Source of the DNA: Flavobacterium sp.
Lineage (GTDB): Bacteria; Bacteroidota; Bacteroidia; Flavobacteriales; Flavobacteriaceae
Direction of reading: 5' to 3'
Length of the DNA stretch: 13,846 nucleotides
Assembly: GCA_030682755.1 (NCBI GenBank)
Contig: JAUXNR010000571.1
Location: forward strand, 1-13,846
The position numbers were made by a program, and so were the translations under genes. Of this stretch, positions 1 through 6,663 are shown piece after piece; within the stretch, counting starts at the first letter, position 1, and each line of letters begins with the position of its first letter. The notes beneath the pieces were generated by a model. The model was given only the letters and a program-made list of their open reading frames with translations. It did not search any database and was not told the origin of the DNA.

Positions 1-68
1 CACGCTTATGCGAGCATCCCAACGCCAAAAAGTCCTATAAGCACATTATGTAAAATAGCCAACACCAC
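1..68. repeat. Site A: right half of a folded recombination-like site (direct repeat of 13779-13846)
   Basis: This 68-bp segment repeats at 13779-13846 with only three mismatches, at positions 20-22. It carries the half-site CTATAA-GCACA-TTATGTAAAAT (35-56), the same right arm as in site C and, with one base changed, site B. The matching left arm would lie upstream of the window, so only half the site is visible. It marks the left edge of module 1. Its role as a tyrosine-recombinase site is inferred from position and symmetry. Confidence 0.75.
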
Positions 69-70
69 AG

Positions 71-122
71 GCAAGAACGGCAAAAAAGCCCCAAAGCCGC
101 TTCGCTTTTTTGCCGTTCTTGC
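71..122. repeat. Perfect 19-bp inverted repeat downstream of site A
   Basis: Positions 71-89 and 104-122 are perfect reverse complements around a 14-nt loop. The stem includes a run of six A/T pairs and the motif GCCGTTCTTGC. No T-tract follows, so it is not an obvious terminator. A different hairpin (6629-6651) lies in the comparable place after site B, suggesting that structure rather than sequence is kept here. No gene is supported in 1-329. Confidence 0.6.
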
Positions 123-163
123 AGCCGTGCCAAAGCCCACGCTCCCCACCCGGAGAAAGCGGT

Positions 164-193
164 ACAGGGGCAAAAGAAAAAGATTTATTTTTT
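164..193 (+). repeat. Left copy of a perfect 30-bp inverted repeat
   Basis: Positions 164-193 are the exact reverse complement of 13466-13495, just after the last recombinase gene. The pair therefore brackets both modules. No counterpart is seen in the middle of the window around 6308-6660. The role is unknown; it could be a remnant of the element end or an inversion substrate. Confidence 0.7.
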
Positions 194-231
194 GCGTTGA
201 TTGATTGAAAACTAACGCCCTGCGGTTGTTT

Positions 232-313
232 GCTCATTTTTTCAGAAGATTGCCAAGAAGATTTATCTTCCAAATGAAAATTAAGGAAAGGCAATCTTCT
301 AAAAAAATCGAGC
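232..313. repeat. Conserved-stem hairpin upstream of Rhs toxin fragment 1
   Basis: The left arm (GCTC at 232-235, then 236-254, ending AGAAGATTGCC) pairs with the right arm (290-308, starting GGCAATCTTCT, then GAGC at 310-313). One mismatch and one unpaired base (C309) interrupt a stem of about 23 bp with a 35-nt loop. Module 2 has nearly the same stem at 6664-6775 with the same extra C, but its loop is 65 nt. Conserved arms with a variable loop argue for a functional fold, either recombination-related or an RNA. Confidence 0.65.
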
Positions 314-326
314 TTGATTTTTTTTT

Positions 327-356
327 CAATTGAAAAAGAAAAATTTACTATTTTTG
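327..356 (+). promoter_or_regulatory. Promoter-like block ahead of Rhs toxin fragment 1
   Basis: CAATTG (327-332) is followed 16 nt later by TATTTTTG (349-356), which fits the Bacteroidota -7 consensus TAnnTTTG. A clean -33 TTTG is not present. Module 2 has the same arrangement at 6872-6900 with a 15-nt gap. The shared block suggests a promoter that would transcribe the orphan Rhs fragment from an ATG at 417. Confidence 0.45.
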
Positions 357-416
357 AAGAGAGAAAGACGTTCTTTGATTGTAGGTAAACCCTCGCGTGA
401 GGCAAAGGTTGTGCAG

Positions 417-1106
417 ATGTGGTTAAGGATTGATCCAAAAGCAGAAGAGATGCGTAGATGGTCACCATATAATTATGCGTTTAATAATCCTCTAATTTTT
501 ACAGATCCTGATGGCATGAAGCCATCTGACCATTGGAGGCTTAATGATAAGGGGAAGTTAGAACTAGCTAAGAAAACTAACGATAATTTTAATGTTTTTT
601 TTGATGAAAAGGGAAATAAACTATTCCAGACGAATGAGCAAAGCACAGAAATGACATCAAAAGTATGGGAAGGCAAAACTGATGAATACATAAATAAGGT
701 AAAGACTGTTTTTATAGATATAGCCGAAAGACCTGAGGTTTTTAATACTATGAATGAAAGAGCCGCAGAAACTGGATTTGATAGTAAACTTGTTACAATC
801 GAGACAATGAAAGAAGTTGGCGAGAACTATAAATCTTTAGGTCCAGCTGTTGGGGCTTTAGATTTTGTTAAAGAAACTCCTAAATGGGGGGTCGGTTTTG
901 CTTTTGCTGGTGCAAAATCTTTGTTTGGCATTGCGACACAAACTTTGAAATCTGCATATACTTCAGTTCAAGGTACAGATTTAGTTAAAGATGCTAAAAG
1001 TATATTCAATCAAGCTTTGGATAATATTCAACAATTTAGTGATGATTTTAAAAATGAATTTAATAAAGGTATGTCAACCCTTTCGCAAGGTCGGTGGGGT
1101 AATTAA
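417..1106 (+). CDS. Orphan Rhs C-terminal toxin fragment (module 1)
   Basis: A short 229-residue product begins inside the conserved C-terminal Rhs core: residues 3-34 contain [19 protein letters not shown] and end in the DPDGM boundary that normally separates Rhs shell from toxin tip. The remaining ~195 residues are variable, with a glycine/alanine-rich stretch ([13 protein letters not shown]) that may be amphipathic. I recognise no catalytic motif, so the toxic activity is unassigned. The frame is open back to a TTG at 330, but those residues do not resemble Rhs; I prefer the ATG at 417, about 60 nt after a TATTTTTG box. The end overlaps the start of the probable immunity gene. It lacks the YD-repeat shell and any export region, so it is a displaced rhs-CT cassette: silent until joined to a full rhs gene, or a remnant. 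Confidence 0.7.
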   Translation: MWLRIDPKAEEMRRWSPYNYAFNNPLIFTDPDGMKPSDHWRLNDKGKLELAKKTNDNFNVFFDEKGNKLFQTNEQSTEMTSKVWEGKTDEYINKVKTVFIDIAERPEVFNTMNERAAETGFDSKLVTIETMKEVGENYKSLGPAVGALDFVKETPKWGVGFAFAGAKSLFGIATQTLKSAYTSVQGTDLVKDAKSIFNQALDNIQQFSDDFKNEFNKGMSTLSQGRWGN

Positions 1107-1602
1107 TTTTTTTTTGTTTTTCTTTATTTTAAGTTGTTGTAAAACTCATAAATCAGGAGATTTAGTAAGACAATGTGACACGTATACTTGTAGTGAAGGT
1201 GTATTTACAGACAACATGAAACAAGGTGTATGGAAAACCTTTGATAAAGAAAATAGACTTGTAAAAATTCAAAACTATAAAAACAATAAATTAAATGGTA
1301 CGAGTATAAGTTTTTATGATGATGGTTTTGTTTCATCGTTTGGAAATTATCATGATGACAAGCCACATGGTCCAATAATTTTATACTTTAGTGATGGTCT
1401 TATAAATAATTATGAAAATTATCTATATGGTATAAAAGAGGGATTTAGTTATTTATACTTTAGAAACGGTAGTATTCAATCAAAATGGTTTTACAAAAGC
1501 GGTAAGAAAGATGGAGAACAAATTGAATTTAATGAACAAAAAGACACCGTTAGAATTGATGTCTTTAAAAATGGAATTTTGTTAAGAACCGAACATAAAT
1601 AA
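1054..1602 (+). CDS. MORN-repeat lipoprotein, probable immunity protein for toxin 1
   Basis: The 182-residue product starts with a basic segment, a very hydrophobic stretch ([11 protein letters not shown]) and a lipobox ILSC with Cys28 as the predicted lipidated residue. After the signal come repeated tyrosine/glycine units such as [32 protein letters not shown] and DGEQIEF, typical of the MORN/YwqK-like variant repeat family. Several in-frame ATGs are available (991, 1042, 1054); I chose 1054 because it gives a normal-length signal peptide. It overlaps the toxin end by 53 nt, the arrangement expected of a toxin-immunity pair. A periplasm-facing lipoprotein suggests the toxin acts in the periplasm or is intercepted there. 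The immunity role is inferred from position; YwqK-family proteins are commonly annotated as antitoxins. Confidence 0.7.
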   Translation: MNLIKVCQPFRKVGGVINFFLFFFILSCCKTHKSGDLVRQCDTYTCSEGVFTDNMKQGVWKTFDKENRLVKIQNYKNNKLNGTSISFYDDGFVSSFGNYHDDKPHGPIILYFSDGLINNYENYLYGIKEGFSYLYFRNGSIQSKWFYKSGKKDGEQIEFNEQKDTVRIDVFKNGILLRTEHK

Positions 1603-1608
1603 CCGCAA

Positions 1609-1638
1609 AACCCACTCAATCGAGTGGGTTTGTTGTTT
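1609..1638. terminator. Bidirectional hairpin terminator between immunity 1 and XRE 1
   Basis: AACCCACTC (1609-1617) and GAGTGGGTT (1622-1630) form a perfect 9-bp stem with a 4-nt loop, followed by TGTTGTTT. On the opposite strand the stem is followed by TTTTGCGG. It lies between convergent genes and probably ends transcription from both sides. Confidence 0.8.
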
Positions 1639-1978
1639 ATACTGCATTAGAAAACGCTTTTCTAGTTTTGCAATCTCTGATATAAGTATCAATCAAATCA
1701 TAAAGCGTTTGCTTTTTGTTTTCTTCCAAAAGTTCGAGTTCCTGAATGCGTTCAAGGGTTCTTTTGTCAAAAGAAGTCTGGCTAGTCTCTCCTACCAAAT
1801 AATCCAAAGATATGCCAAGAGCATCAGCAATCTTTTTAGCTGCATCAATCGATGGAATGGCTTCGCCTCTTTCATACTTACCAATCATCACACGAGAAAC
1901 CTGACTTTTATCGGCCAAATCACTTTGTGAAAAGCCGTTTTTGTCTCTTAACTGGGATATTATATTGCCTATGTTCAT
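1637..1978 (-). CDS. XRE-family transcriptional repressor (module 1)
   Basis: This 113-residue protein has an N-terminal Cro/CI-type helix-turn-helix (about residues 3-60: IGNIISQLRDKNGFSQSDLA, then VSRVMIGKYERGEAIPS, then LGISLDYLVGE), followed by a charged helical tail (about 65-105) that may serve dimerisation. The ATG at 1978 begins directly at the HTH; the frame continues upstream only to a TTG and I reject that extension. It is divergent from the primase/helicase gene across a 157-bp gap containing a promoter overlapped by a perfect dyad (2083-2098), so it most likely represses replication and mobility and probably itself. Module 2 carries a diverged paralogue at the same position. The target operator is an inference. 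Confidence 0.88.
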   Translation of the reverse strand: MNIGNIISQLRDKNGFSQSDLADKSQVSRVMIGKYERGEAIPSIDAAKKIADALGISLDYLVGETSQTSFDKRTLERIQELELLEENKKQTLYDLIDTYIRDCKTRKAFSNAV

Positions 1979-2020
1979 ATCTAAAAAGGGATAAAAGTAC
2001 TTATTATCAATAGTATTTAG

Positions 2021-2028
2021 CAAAAATA
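2021..2028 (-). promoter_or_regulatory. Putative -7 box for XRE repressor 1
   Basis: Read on the minus strand this is TATTTTTG, matching the Bacteroidota -7 consensus TAnnTTTG, about 43 nt upstream of the XRE start codon. No exact -33 TTTG is visible at the expected distance, so the call is tentative. Confidence 0.35.
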
Positions 2029-2061
2029 TGAAATTATAAGATATAAAAAAATCTGATAGTA

Positions 2062-2098
2062 TTTGTTAGATTGAAAACAAAAAGATACTTTTGTATCT
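2062..2098 (+). promoter_or_regulatory. Primase/helicase promoter with overlapping operator dyad (module 1)
   Basis: TTTG (2062-2065) and TACTTTTG (2086-2093) are separated by 20 nt and match the Bacteroidota -33/-7 consensus. A perfect dyad AGATAC-tttt-GTATCT (2083-2098) covers the -7 box, and a weaker one, AATCT...AGATT (2050-2072), covers the -33 box. This is where a divergently encoded XRE repressor would block transcription. The factor-site link is inferred. Confidence 0.6.
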
Positions 2099-2117
2099 GA
2101 TAATAACATAAGATTTT

Positions 2118-2135
2118 TTTAAACTTTTTTTTCAA
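2118..2135 (+). promoter_or_regulatory. Conserved leader directly before the primase start (module 1)
   Basis: A TTTAAAC plus T-run plus CAA leader abuts the primase ATG. An almost identical leader precedes the module 2 primase (8800-8815), although the DNA further upstream differs. Conservation at this exact place suggests a translation-initiation or leader function. Confidence 0.4.
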
Positions 2136-4451
2136 ATGGAAATATCAGAAATAAAATCAAACCTAACATTGGAGCAAGTCCTCACAAATTACAATCTGAA
2201 ACCCAACAAAAACAATATGCTCCGTTGTCCGTTCCACGAGGATAGCACAGCTTCTTTACAAGTAAGTTTTAGCCAAAATAAATACAAATGCCACGCTTGT
2301 GATAAAAAAGGCGATGTAATCCAATTTGTGCAAGATTATGAAAAGCTAACCAAACACGAAGCATTAAAAAAATGTACGGCAATGATAGAAACAATCCAAC
2401 CAGTTCAAAAAACAACTACAACCATACAAACACCAAACCCAATAAACGAACAGGAAAGAATACTTTTTCTTGAAAAAATGTTTTTAAGTTTTAGAAAAGG
2501 ATTATTAAGCAGTCCACCAGCCAAAGAGTATTGCAGTAGCAGAAATTTAGATTTTGATAAATTAGAGGTTGGTTTTAATAGTGGGCAGTTCCATCACGGA
2601 GCAAGAAAAGACGAAAAGTTAATCAATGATTGTTTAAATTATGGACTGCTGACACAGGCAGGAACCAACAGCAGAACAGGCGGACAAGCGTATAAACCTT
2701 TTGGAAATAAATCAATATTGTTCCCATTAAAAAACAAAGAAAATCAAATCGTTAGCTTTTATTTTAGATCTACAATCAATAACGAAAACTCAAAACATTT
2801 TTATCTGAAGAACCGACAAGGATTATATCCCAATTATCCAAACCCGGACACCAAGAAATTATTACTTACTGAAGCTATCATCGATACGGCTAGTTTATTA
2901 CAAATAGATGAAATAAAAGAGAATTACACATTACTTACGTGCTACGGAACCAACGGACTAAATGACGAAATCCTAAACGCTCTAAAACCCTTAAAACAAT
3001 TAGAAGAAATCATTTTCTTTTTTGATGGCGACAAAGCAGGAAACGAAGCCGTAAAAAAATACAGTCAACAACTTGAAACTTTAAACTTGAAACTAAAATT
3101 TAGCCAAGTAGAAACTCCACAGAACGAAGACATAAACAGTTTAATCATTGGACACGAAAGCGAAATTTTAATCCACCTAATCGAGCAAAGAAAGGAGATA
3201 GTATTTTTATTTTCAATTGAAGAAAAGATTACAGCTGAACCAAAACAGGAAGCACAAAAAATTACTCCAGTAACCACAAAACCGACAACCGACAACTCAC
3301 AACCGACAACCTTTTTACAACAGGACAATCTACTGCAGGAACTTAACAAACTGATAGAACAAAGCGGAATAGTTGGAGAGCAAAACAGCCGATTATTACT
3401 ATTTATTATCGCAAGTTCATACAAAACAAAACAGCCATTACACGCCATCGTGCAAGGTTCAAGCGGAAGCGGAAAAACACACCTTATCAGCAAGATAGCG
3501 GATATCATACCACAGGAAGATGTACTTCGATTTACACGAATAACAGAGAGTAGTTTGTATAATTGGGGCGAATACGAGCTTGTAAATAAGTTATTAATCA
3601 TTGAAGATTTAGACGGATTAAAAGAAGAAGCCATGTTTGCCATGCGGGAATTAATCAGTAATCAAAGGTTAAGCAGCAGCGTATCAATTAAGGATAAAAA
3701 AGGAAATATCAAATCAACTAAAAAAGAAGTAAAAGGCGTGTTCAGTTCCTTGAGTGCCACAACCAAAGGCGAGATTTACGAAGACAATATGAGTAGAAGT
3801 TTTTTATTAGCCGTAGATGAAAGCCAGGACCAAACCGATAGAATTATAAGTTATCAAAACAAACGCATAGCAGGAGAAATCAACGAAAAAGACCAAGAGA
3901 AAGCAAAAGAGTTACTACAAAAAATAATCAGAGCTTTAAAAGTTGAAGAAGTACAAAATCCGTATGCTACACAAATACAATTACCCGAAAACGTACACAA
4001 AAAACGACGATTAAACGAAATGTTCCAAAGCATTATCAAGCAAATAACCATCATCAACCAATATCAAAGAAGAACCAATAATGGTCGCATAGTAACCGAA
4101 ATCATCGACATTGAAAACGCAGTAGAAATACTTTTTGAAAGCATTATTCTAAAAATAGATGAACTTGATGGAAGCCTACGACAGTTTTTTGAAAAGCTGA
4201 AGAAGAAATTTAAAACCGATGATTTTACACGTTTTGAAGCAATGGAAGCCACAGGATTTAAGAAAACACAATTACAATATTACATCAATCAATTGGTACA
4301 ATTAGAATACATCAAACAATACGGACACGGCAACAAAGGATATAAATATAAAATCTTCCACTTTGACGATATACAGAGTGTTAGAAAGAAACTAAAAGAC
4401 CATTTTATAAAACAGATCCAAAACCTAAAACCGAACACTAACGGCAACTAA
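2136..4451 (+). CDS. CHC2/Toprim primase fused to P-loop helicase (module 1)
   Basis: The 771-residue replication protein has three parts. An N-terminal CHC2 zinc finger has Cys31, His34, Cys52 and Cys55 (CPFH...CHAC). A Toprim domain follows, with the acidic residue Glu246 (LLLTEAIID) and the metal-binding DGD at 297-299. The C-terminal part is a P-loop ATPase with Walker A GSSGSGKT at 441-448, a Walker B-like IIEDLDG at 488-494, an NMSRSF segment that could carry an arginine finger, and a probable winged helix near 690-745. It would synthesise primers and unwind DNA at the module's own origin. Between Toprim and ATPase lies a Thr/Pro/Gln-rich linker encoded by repeated CCGACAAC units (3282-3310); module 2 has an extra folded-looking segment there. 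Phased repeats begin inside its last codons. The domain calls are firm; the replication role is inferred from the family and neighbours. Confidence 0.88.
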   Translation: MEISEIKSNLTLEQVLTNYNLKPNKNNMLRCPFHEDSTASLQVSFSQNKYKCHACDKKGDVIQFVQDYEKLTKHEALKKCTAMIETIQPVQKTTTTIQTPNPINEQERILFLEKMFLSFRKGLLSSPPAKEYCSSRNLDFDKLEVGFNSGQFHHGARKDEKLINDCLNYGLLTQAGTNSRTGGQAYKPFGNKSILFPLKNKENQIVSFYFRSTINNENSKHFYLKNRQGLYPNYPNPDTKKLLLTEAIIDTASLLQIDEIKENYTLLTCYGTNGLNDEILNALKPLKQLEEIIFFFDGDKAGNEAVKKYSQQLETLNLKLKFSQVETPQNEDINSLIIGHESEILIHLIEQRKEIVFLFSIEEKITAEPKQEAQKITPVTTKPTTDNSQPTTFLQQDNLLQELNKLIEQSGIVGEQNSRLLLFIIASSYKTKQPLHAIVQGSSGSGKTHLISKIADIIPQEDVLRFTRITESSLYNWGEYELVNKLLIIEDLDGLKEEAMFAMRELISNQRLSSSVSIKDKKGNIKSTKKEVKGVFSSLSATTKGEIYEDNMSRSFLLAVDESQDQTDRIISYQNKRIAGEINEKDQEKAKELLQKIIRALKVEEVQNPYATQIQLPENVHKKRRLNEMFQSIIKQITIINQYQRRTNNGRIVTEIIDIENAVEILFESIILKIDELDGSLRQFFEKLKKKFKTDDFTRFEAMEATGFKKTQLQYYINQLVQLEYIKQYGHGNKGYKYKIFHFDDIQSVRKKLKDHFIKQIQNLKPNTNGN

Positions 4452-4531
4452 CCGAACACCAAACGAACACTAAAAAATCTGTAAAACCCTATTATATAAG
4501 CAAAAACCAAAAAAATAACTCTAGCGTTCGG
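4431..4531 (+). other. Candidate origin: phased iteron-like repeats (module 1)
   Basis: Three direct copies of (C/A)CGAACAC start at 4431, 4452 and 4463, spaced 21 and 11 nt apart, so they face the same side of the helix. An AT-rich stretch follows (4471-4520), then an inverted copy, CGTTCGG (4525-4531). The first repeat overlaps the end of the helicase gene. Module 2 has a different repeat with the same layout at the same place. This resembles an iteron origin; origin function is inferred. Confidence 0.55.
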
Positions 4532-4549
4532 TCGAAATAAAAAGTACAA

Positions 4550-4569
4550 CCTGTCTGCCGACAGGCAGG
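4550..4569. repeat. REP-like GC-rich palindrome before recombinase genes
   Basis: CCTGTC-TGCC-GACAGG (4550-4565), extended by CAGG, forms a compact GC-rich hairpin in an otherwise AT-rich gap. It resembles dispersed palindromes common in flavobacterial intergenic DNA. Module 2 has no such element here, so it is probably an independent insertion, perhaps affecting mRNA processing. Confidence 0.55.
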
Positions 4570-4586
4570 CCTAAAAAACATAATAG

Positions 4587-5447
4587 ATGATAATAGACGA
4601 CAGTGTATTTAATTATAGAAAAGAATTACAGGGCTTGGGTTATAGCAAAAATGCAGTAGATAATTATCCGAAATACGCACAAAATTTACTCACTTACAGC
4701 AAAGAAAATCCACAAAAAATAACGGATAACCATATTAAAAACTATTACAATTATTTACAAACCAAAACCAGTCAAAGGCGAAAAGCACCACTGAGCGAAA
4801 GCCACATTTACAGCCAATTATTAGCTATTAAATTATATTTTGACTATTTAGAAAGAACCAGGACAATTAAACAAAATCCATACAATCTACGAATCAAGCA
4901 ACCTGCCAAAAAAGAGCGACTCATATTTACACAGGAAGAAATCAAAACCCTGTACCAAAACTGCAACAACCTATTGGAAACTACTATTTTAAATCTGTGT
5001 TATGGCTGTGGACTGCGAAGAACTGAAGTAATTTTATTGGATGTAAAAGATATAAACTTTGAACAAAAACTACTCTTTATAAGAAAAGGAAAAGGCAAAA
5101 AACGCAGAGTAATACCACTTACTGAAAGCATTGTAAAAGACTTAAAAAACTATAACAATCAAATAGAAATCTACCGAAAAGAGAAACTACAAAACTTCTT
5201 AATCAACGAGTTAGGAAACCCAATAACAGGAAATACAATCTATACTACTTTTAAAAGGATACTCAAACGAACGAAAAATTTAGATCATCAAAATTATTGT
5301 TTACATAGTTTACGGCATAGTATCGCAACACATCTACTAGAAAATGAAATGAGCATTGAAATGGTCAGGGATTTTTTAGGACATACACAGCTTGGAACAA
5401 CACAGGTCTATACCCGGATTAATTTTTTAAAAACCAAATTACAATGA
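4587..5447 (+). CDS. Tyrosine recombinase, first of pair (module 1)
   Basis: This 286-residue Xer/phage-integrase family protein has an N-terminal SAM-like core-binding domain (about 5-90) and a C-terminal catalytic domain. All key residues are present: Arg144 (CGLRRTEV), a beta-strand lysine in KGKGKKRR, His240 and Arg243 (HSLRHS), His266 (FLGHTQ) and the nucleophile Tyr275 (TTQVYTR). It should cut and join DNA through a 3'-phosphotyrosine link. It overlaps the second recombinase by 4 nt (ATGA), so the two are probably translated together and may act as a heteromer. The nearest plausible target is the folded site B downstream. The ATG at 4587 gives the normal family length. Confidence 0.9.
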   Translation: MIIDDSVFNYRKELQGLGYSKNAVDNYPKYAQNLLTYSKENPQKITDNHIKNYYNYLQTKTSQRRKAPLSESHIYSQLLAIKLYFDYLERTRTIKQNPYNLRIKQPAKKERLIFTQEEIKTLYQNCNNLLETTILNLCYGCGLRRTEVILLDVKDINFEQKLLFIRKGKGKKRRVIPLTESIVKDLKNYNNQIEIYRKEKLQNFLINELGNPITGNTIYTTFKRILKRTKNLDHQNYCLHSLRHSIATHLLENEMSIEMVRDFLGHTQLGTTQVYTRINFLKTKLQ

Positions 5448-6307
5448 TAACATTAAAAGATTTTTTACGACAAAGTTTAAGAGAAAGTTCCGTAGAAAGT
5501 TATTTATACAGTATAGAAAAATACAAAAAAGCCAATAAAAATGCAGACAAATACGACTATCAAAAAGTAATGCAGTATATTGAATTGTTACGCAATAATT
5601 ACCAACCATCCACTATAAAAGCTACACTAGGTTGCATCAAACGATATTATGATTATTTAATTGAAACAGGCAAACGAAAAGACAATCCAGCACGTAGCAT
5701 ACGATTACGAGATAAAACCGAAAACCCAATCCAGTTACAAGATTTATTTACCGAAAAAGAACTACAAAGCCTTTTAAATCCTAGAAAAGAGCGTTATCCA
5801 TTTTTGGCCAAGAGAAACAAAATTGTAATGAGTTTACTCGTCCATCAAGGTTTACGAATAGGCGAAATAGAAAACTTAAAATTAAGTGATATAGATTTAG
5901 AGAAAGCCACCATAGAAGTAACAGGAACAGCACTAACCAATAACAGAAATCTACCTTTAAAAGCCGAACAGATCCTTTTGCTATACCAATACATCAACCA
6001 CGACAGAAACAAGCTAAAAACGTGGAGAAATGACAACAATAAATTACTATTGGGAAAACTCGGAACACCCATCAGAACCGAAGATATAGATTATCTAATC
6101 TCAACCTATCAAAAACAATCCAAGAAAAGATTAACGGCAACCACAATACGACAAAGCGTAATCGCCAATCTGCTGACTAAAAACAACGACCTGAGAATAG
6201 TGCAACATTTTGCAGGACACAAACACCCGGACACAACAGAAAAATACAGGCAAACAGGATTAAATGCACTAAAGACTGCTATTGATAAACTACACCCCAT
6301 CAGATAA
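5444..6307 (+). CDS. Tyrosine recombinase, second of pair, altered active site (module 1)
   Basis: This 287-residue tyrosine recombinase-fold protein keeps Arg138 (GLRIGE), Arg236 (TTIRQS), His259 (FAGHKH) and Tyr268 (EKYRQTG). The histidine of the HxxR motif is replaced by Thr233, and the usual lysine-rich beta hairpin reads TGTALTNNRN, without a lysine. It may be weakly active or act mainly as a structural partner of the first recombinase, as with regulated Xer-type pairs. The C-terminal tail (about 269-287) is closely shared with the module 2 counterpart. The start overlaps the upstream stop, which fixes translational coupling. Confidence 0.85.
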   Translation: MITLKDFLRQSLRESSVESYLYSIEKYKKANKNADKYDYQKVMQYIELLRNNYQPSTIKATLGCIKRYYDYLIETGKRKDNPARSIRLRDKTENPIQLQDLFTEKELQSLLNPRKERYPFLAKRNKIVMSLLVHQGLRIGEIENLKLSDIDLEKATIEVTGTALTNNRNLPLKAEQILLLYQYINHDRNKLKTWRNDNNKLLLGKLGTPIRTEDIDYLISTYQKQSKKRLTATTIRQSVIANLLTKNNDLRIVQHFAGHKHPDTTEKYRQTGLNALKTAIDKLHPIR

Positions 6308-6399
6308 AAGAAATAGGAACGCTATCGCTGACGTATTTTCACCCACCCGTCCAACGCTCCCCAACGCTCCTGCGGTCCCGGGCTTTTGCCCACGCTCAA

Positions 6400-6448
6400 A
6401 CAGCACATTGCAGCTTGTTCCGCAAGCTCCACAACTGCAAAGAGCTGT
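6400..6448. repeat. Conserved-end hairpin between recombinases and site B
   Basis: ACAGCACATTGC (6400-6411) and GCAAAGAGCTGT (6437-6448) pair at 10 of 12 positions. Inside, AGCTTG and CAAGCT (6412-6417, 6423-6428) form a second stem. The same outer sequences occur at 13626-13694 in module 2 with an unrelated interior that also pairs. The surrounding 6308-6481 stretch has no gene and is C-rich on this strand, with repeats of CCAACGCTCC. Confidence 0.6.
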
Positions 6449-6481
6449 TGCCAACCCTCGAAAGCCCGTGCCCACTCCCAA

Positions 6482-6565
6482 GCTATCTTTACATAATGAG
6501 CCATTATAGTTCAAGCCCGCGAACACCGACGGTCTCGAAACTATAAGCTCATTATGTAAAATAGC
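6482..6565. repeat. Site B: attC-like folded inverted-repeat site between the modules
   Basis: The left arm reads GCTAT (6482-6486), C, TTTACATAATGAGC (6488-6501), CA, TTATAGTT (6504-6511). The right arm, AACTATAA (6539-6546), GCTCATTATGTAAA, ATAGC (to 6565), is its exact complement apart from the unpaired C6487 and C6502-A6503. The 27-bp stem thus has three extrahelical bases, all on one arm, and a 27-nt loop. As core sites, the left half is CATAA-7 nt-TTATAG and the right half CTATAA-5 nt-TTATG. This is the layout of a folded tyrosine-recombinase site such as attC. The boundary function is inferred from recurrence at the module ends. Confidence 0.8.
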
Positions 6566-6628
6566 CCCTCCCCAACGCACCCGCCCACTGCCAACGCTAC
6601 TGCCGACGCACTAGGATTTTGTTAATAG

Positions 6629-6651
6629 TTGGGGAATCTTCCATTCCCCAA
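6629..6651. repeat. Small perfect hairpin after site B
   Basis: TTGGGGAAT (6629-6637) and ATTCCCCAA (6643-6651) are perfect complements around a 5-nt loop. It occupies the position of the 71-122 hairpin of module 1 but has a different sequence. No T-run follows. Confidence 0.5.
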
Positions 6652-6663
6652 ACCCCTTTGGAT

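Noticed and set aside
46..468. 140-residue reverse-strand open frame
   Set aside because: It runs through site A, two hairpins and the toxin promoter, with low-complexity and no domain; it is explained by inverted repeats rather than a gene.
1979..2023. N-terminal extension of XRE repressor 1 from a TTG
   Set aside because: Extra residues precede a complete HTH that starts normally at the ATG at 1978, and they would overlap the predicted -7 box.
3065..3643. 192-residue reverse open frame inside the primase-helicase
   Set aside because: Cysteine/serine-rich shadow of a clearly coding forward gene.
6482..6565. Site B as a simple transcription terminator
   Set aside because: The stem is long, AT-rich and lacks a terminal T-run, and the same asymmetry recurs at sites A and C; termination does not explain the arm conservation.
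6282..6580. Small open frames on both strands around site B
   Set aside because: Proline-, alanine- or cysteine-rich composition follows from the C-rich non-coding tract; they overlap the hairpin and folded site and have no homology I recognise.
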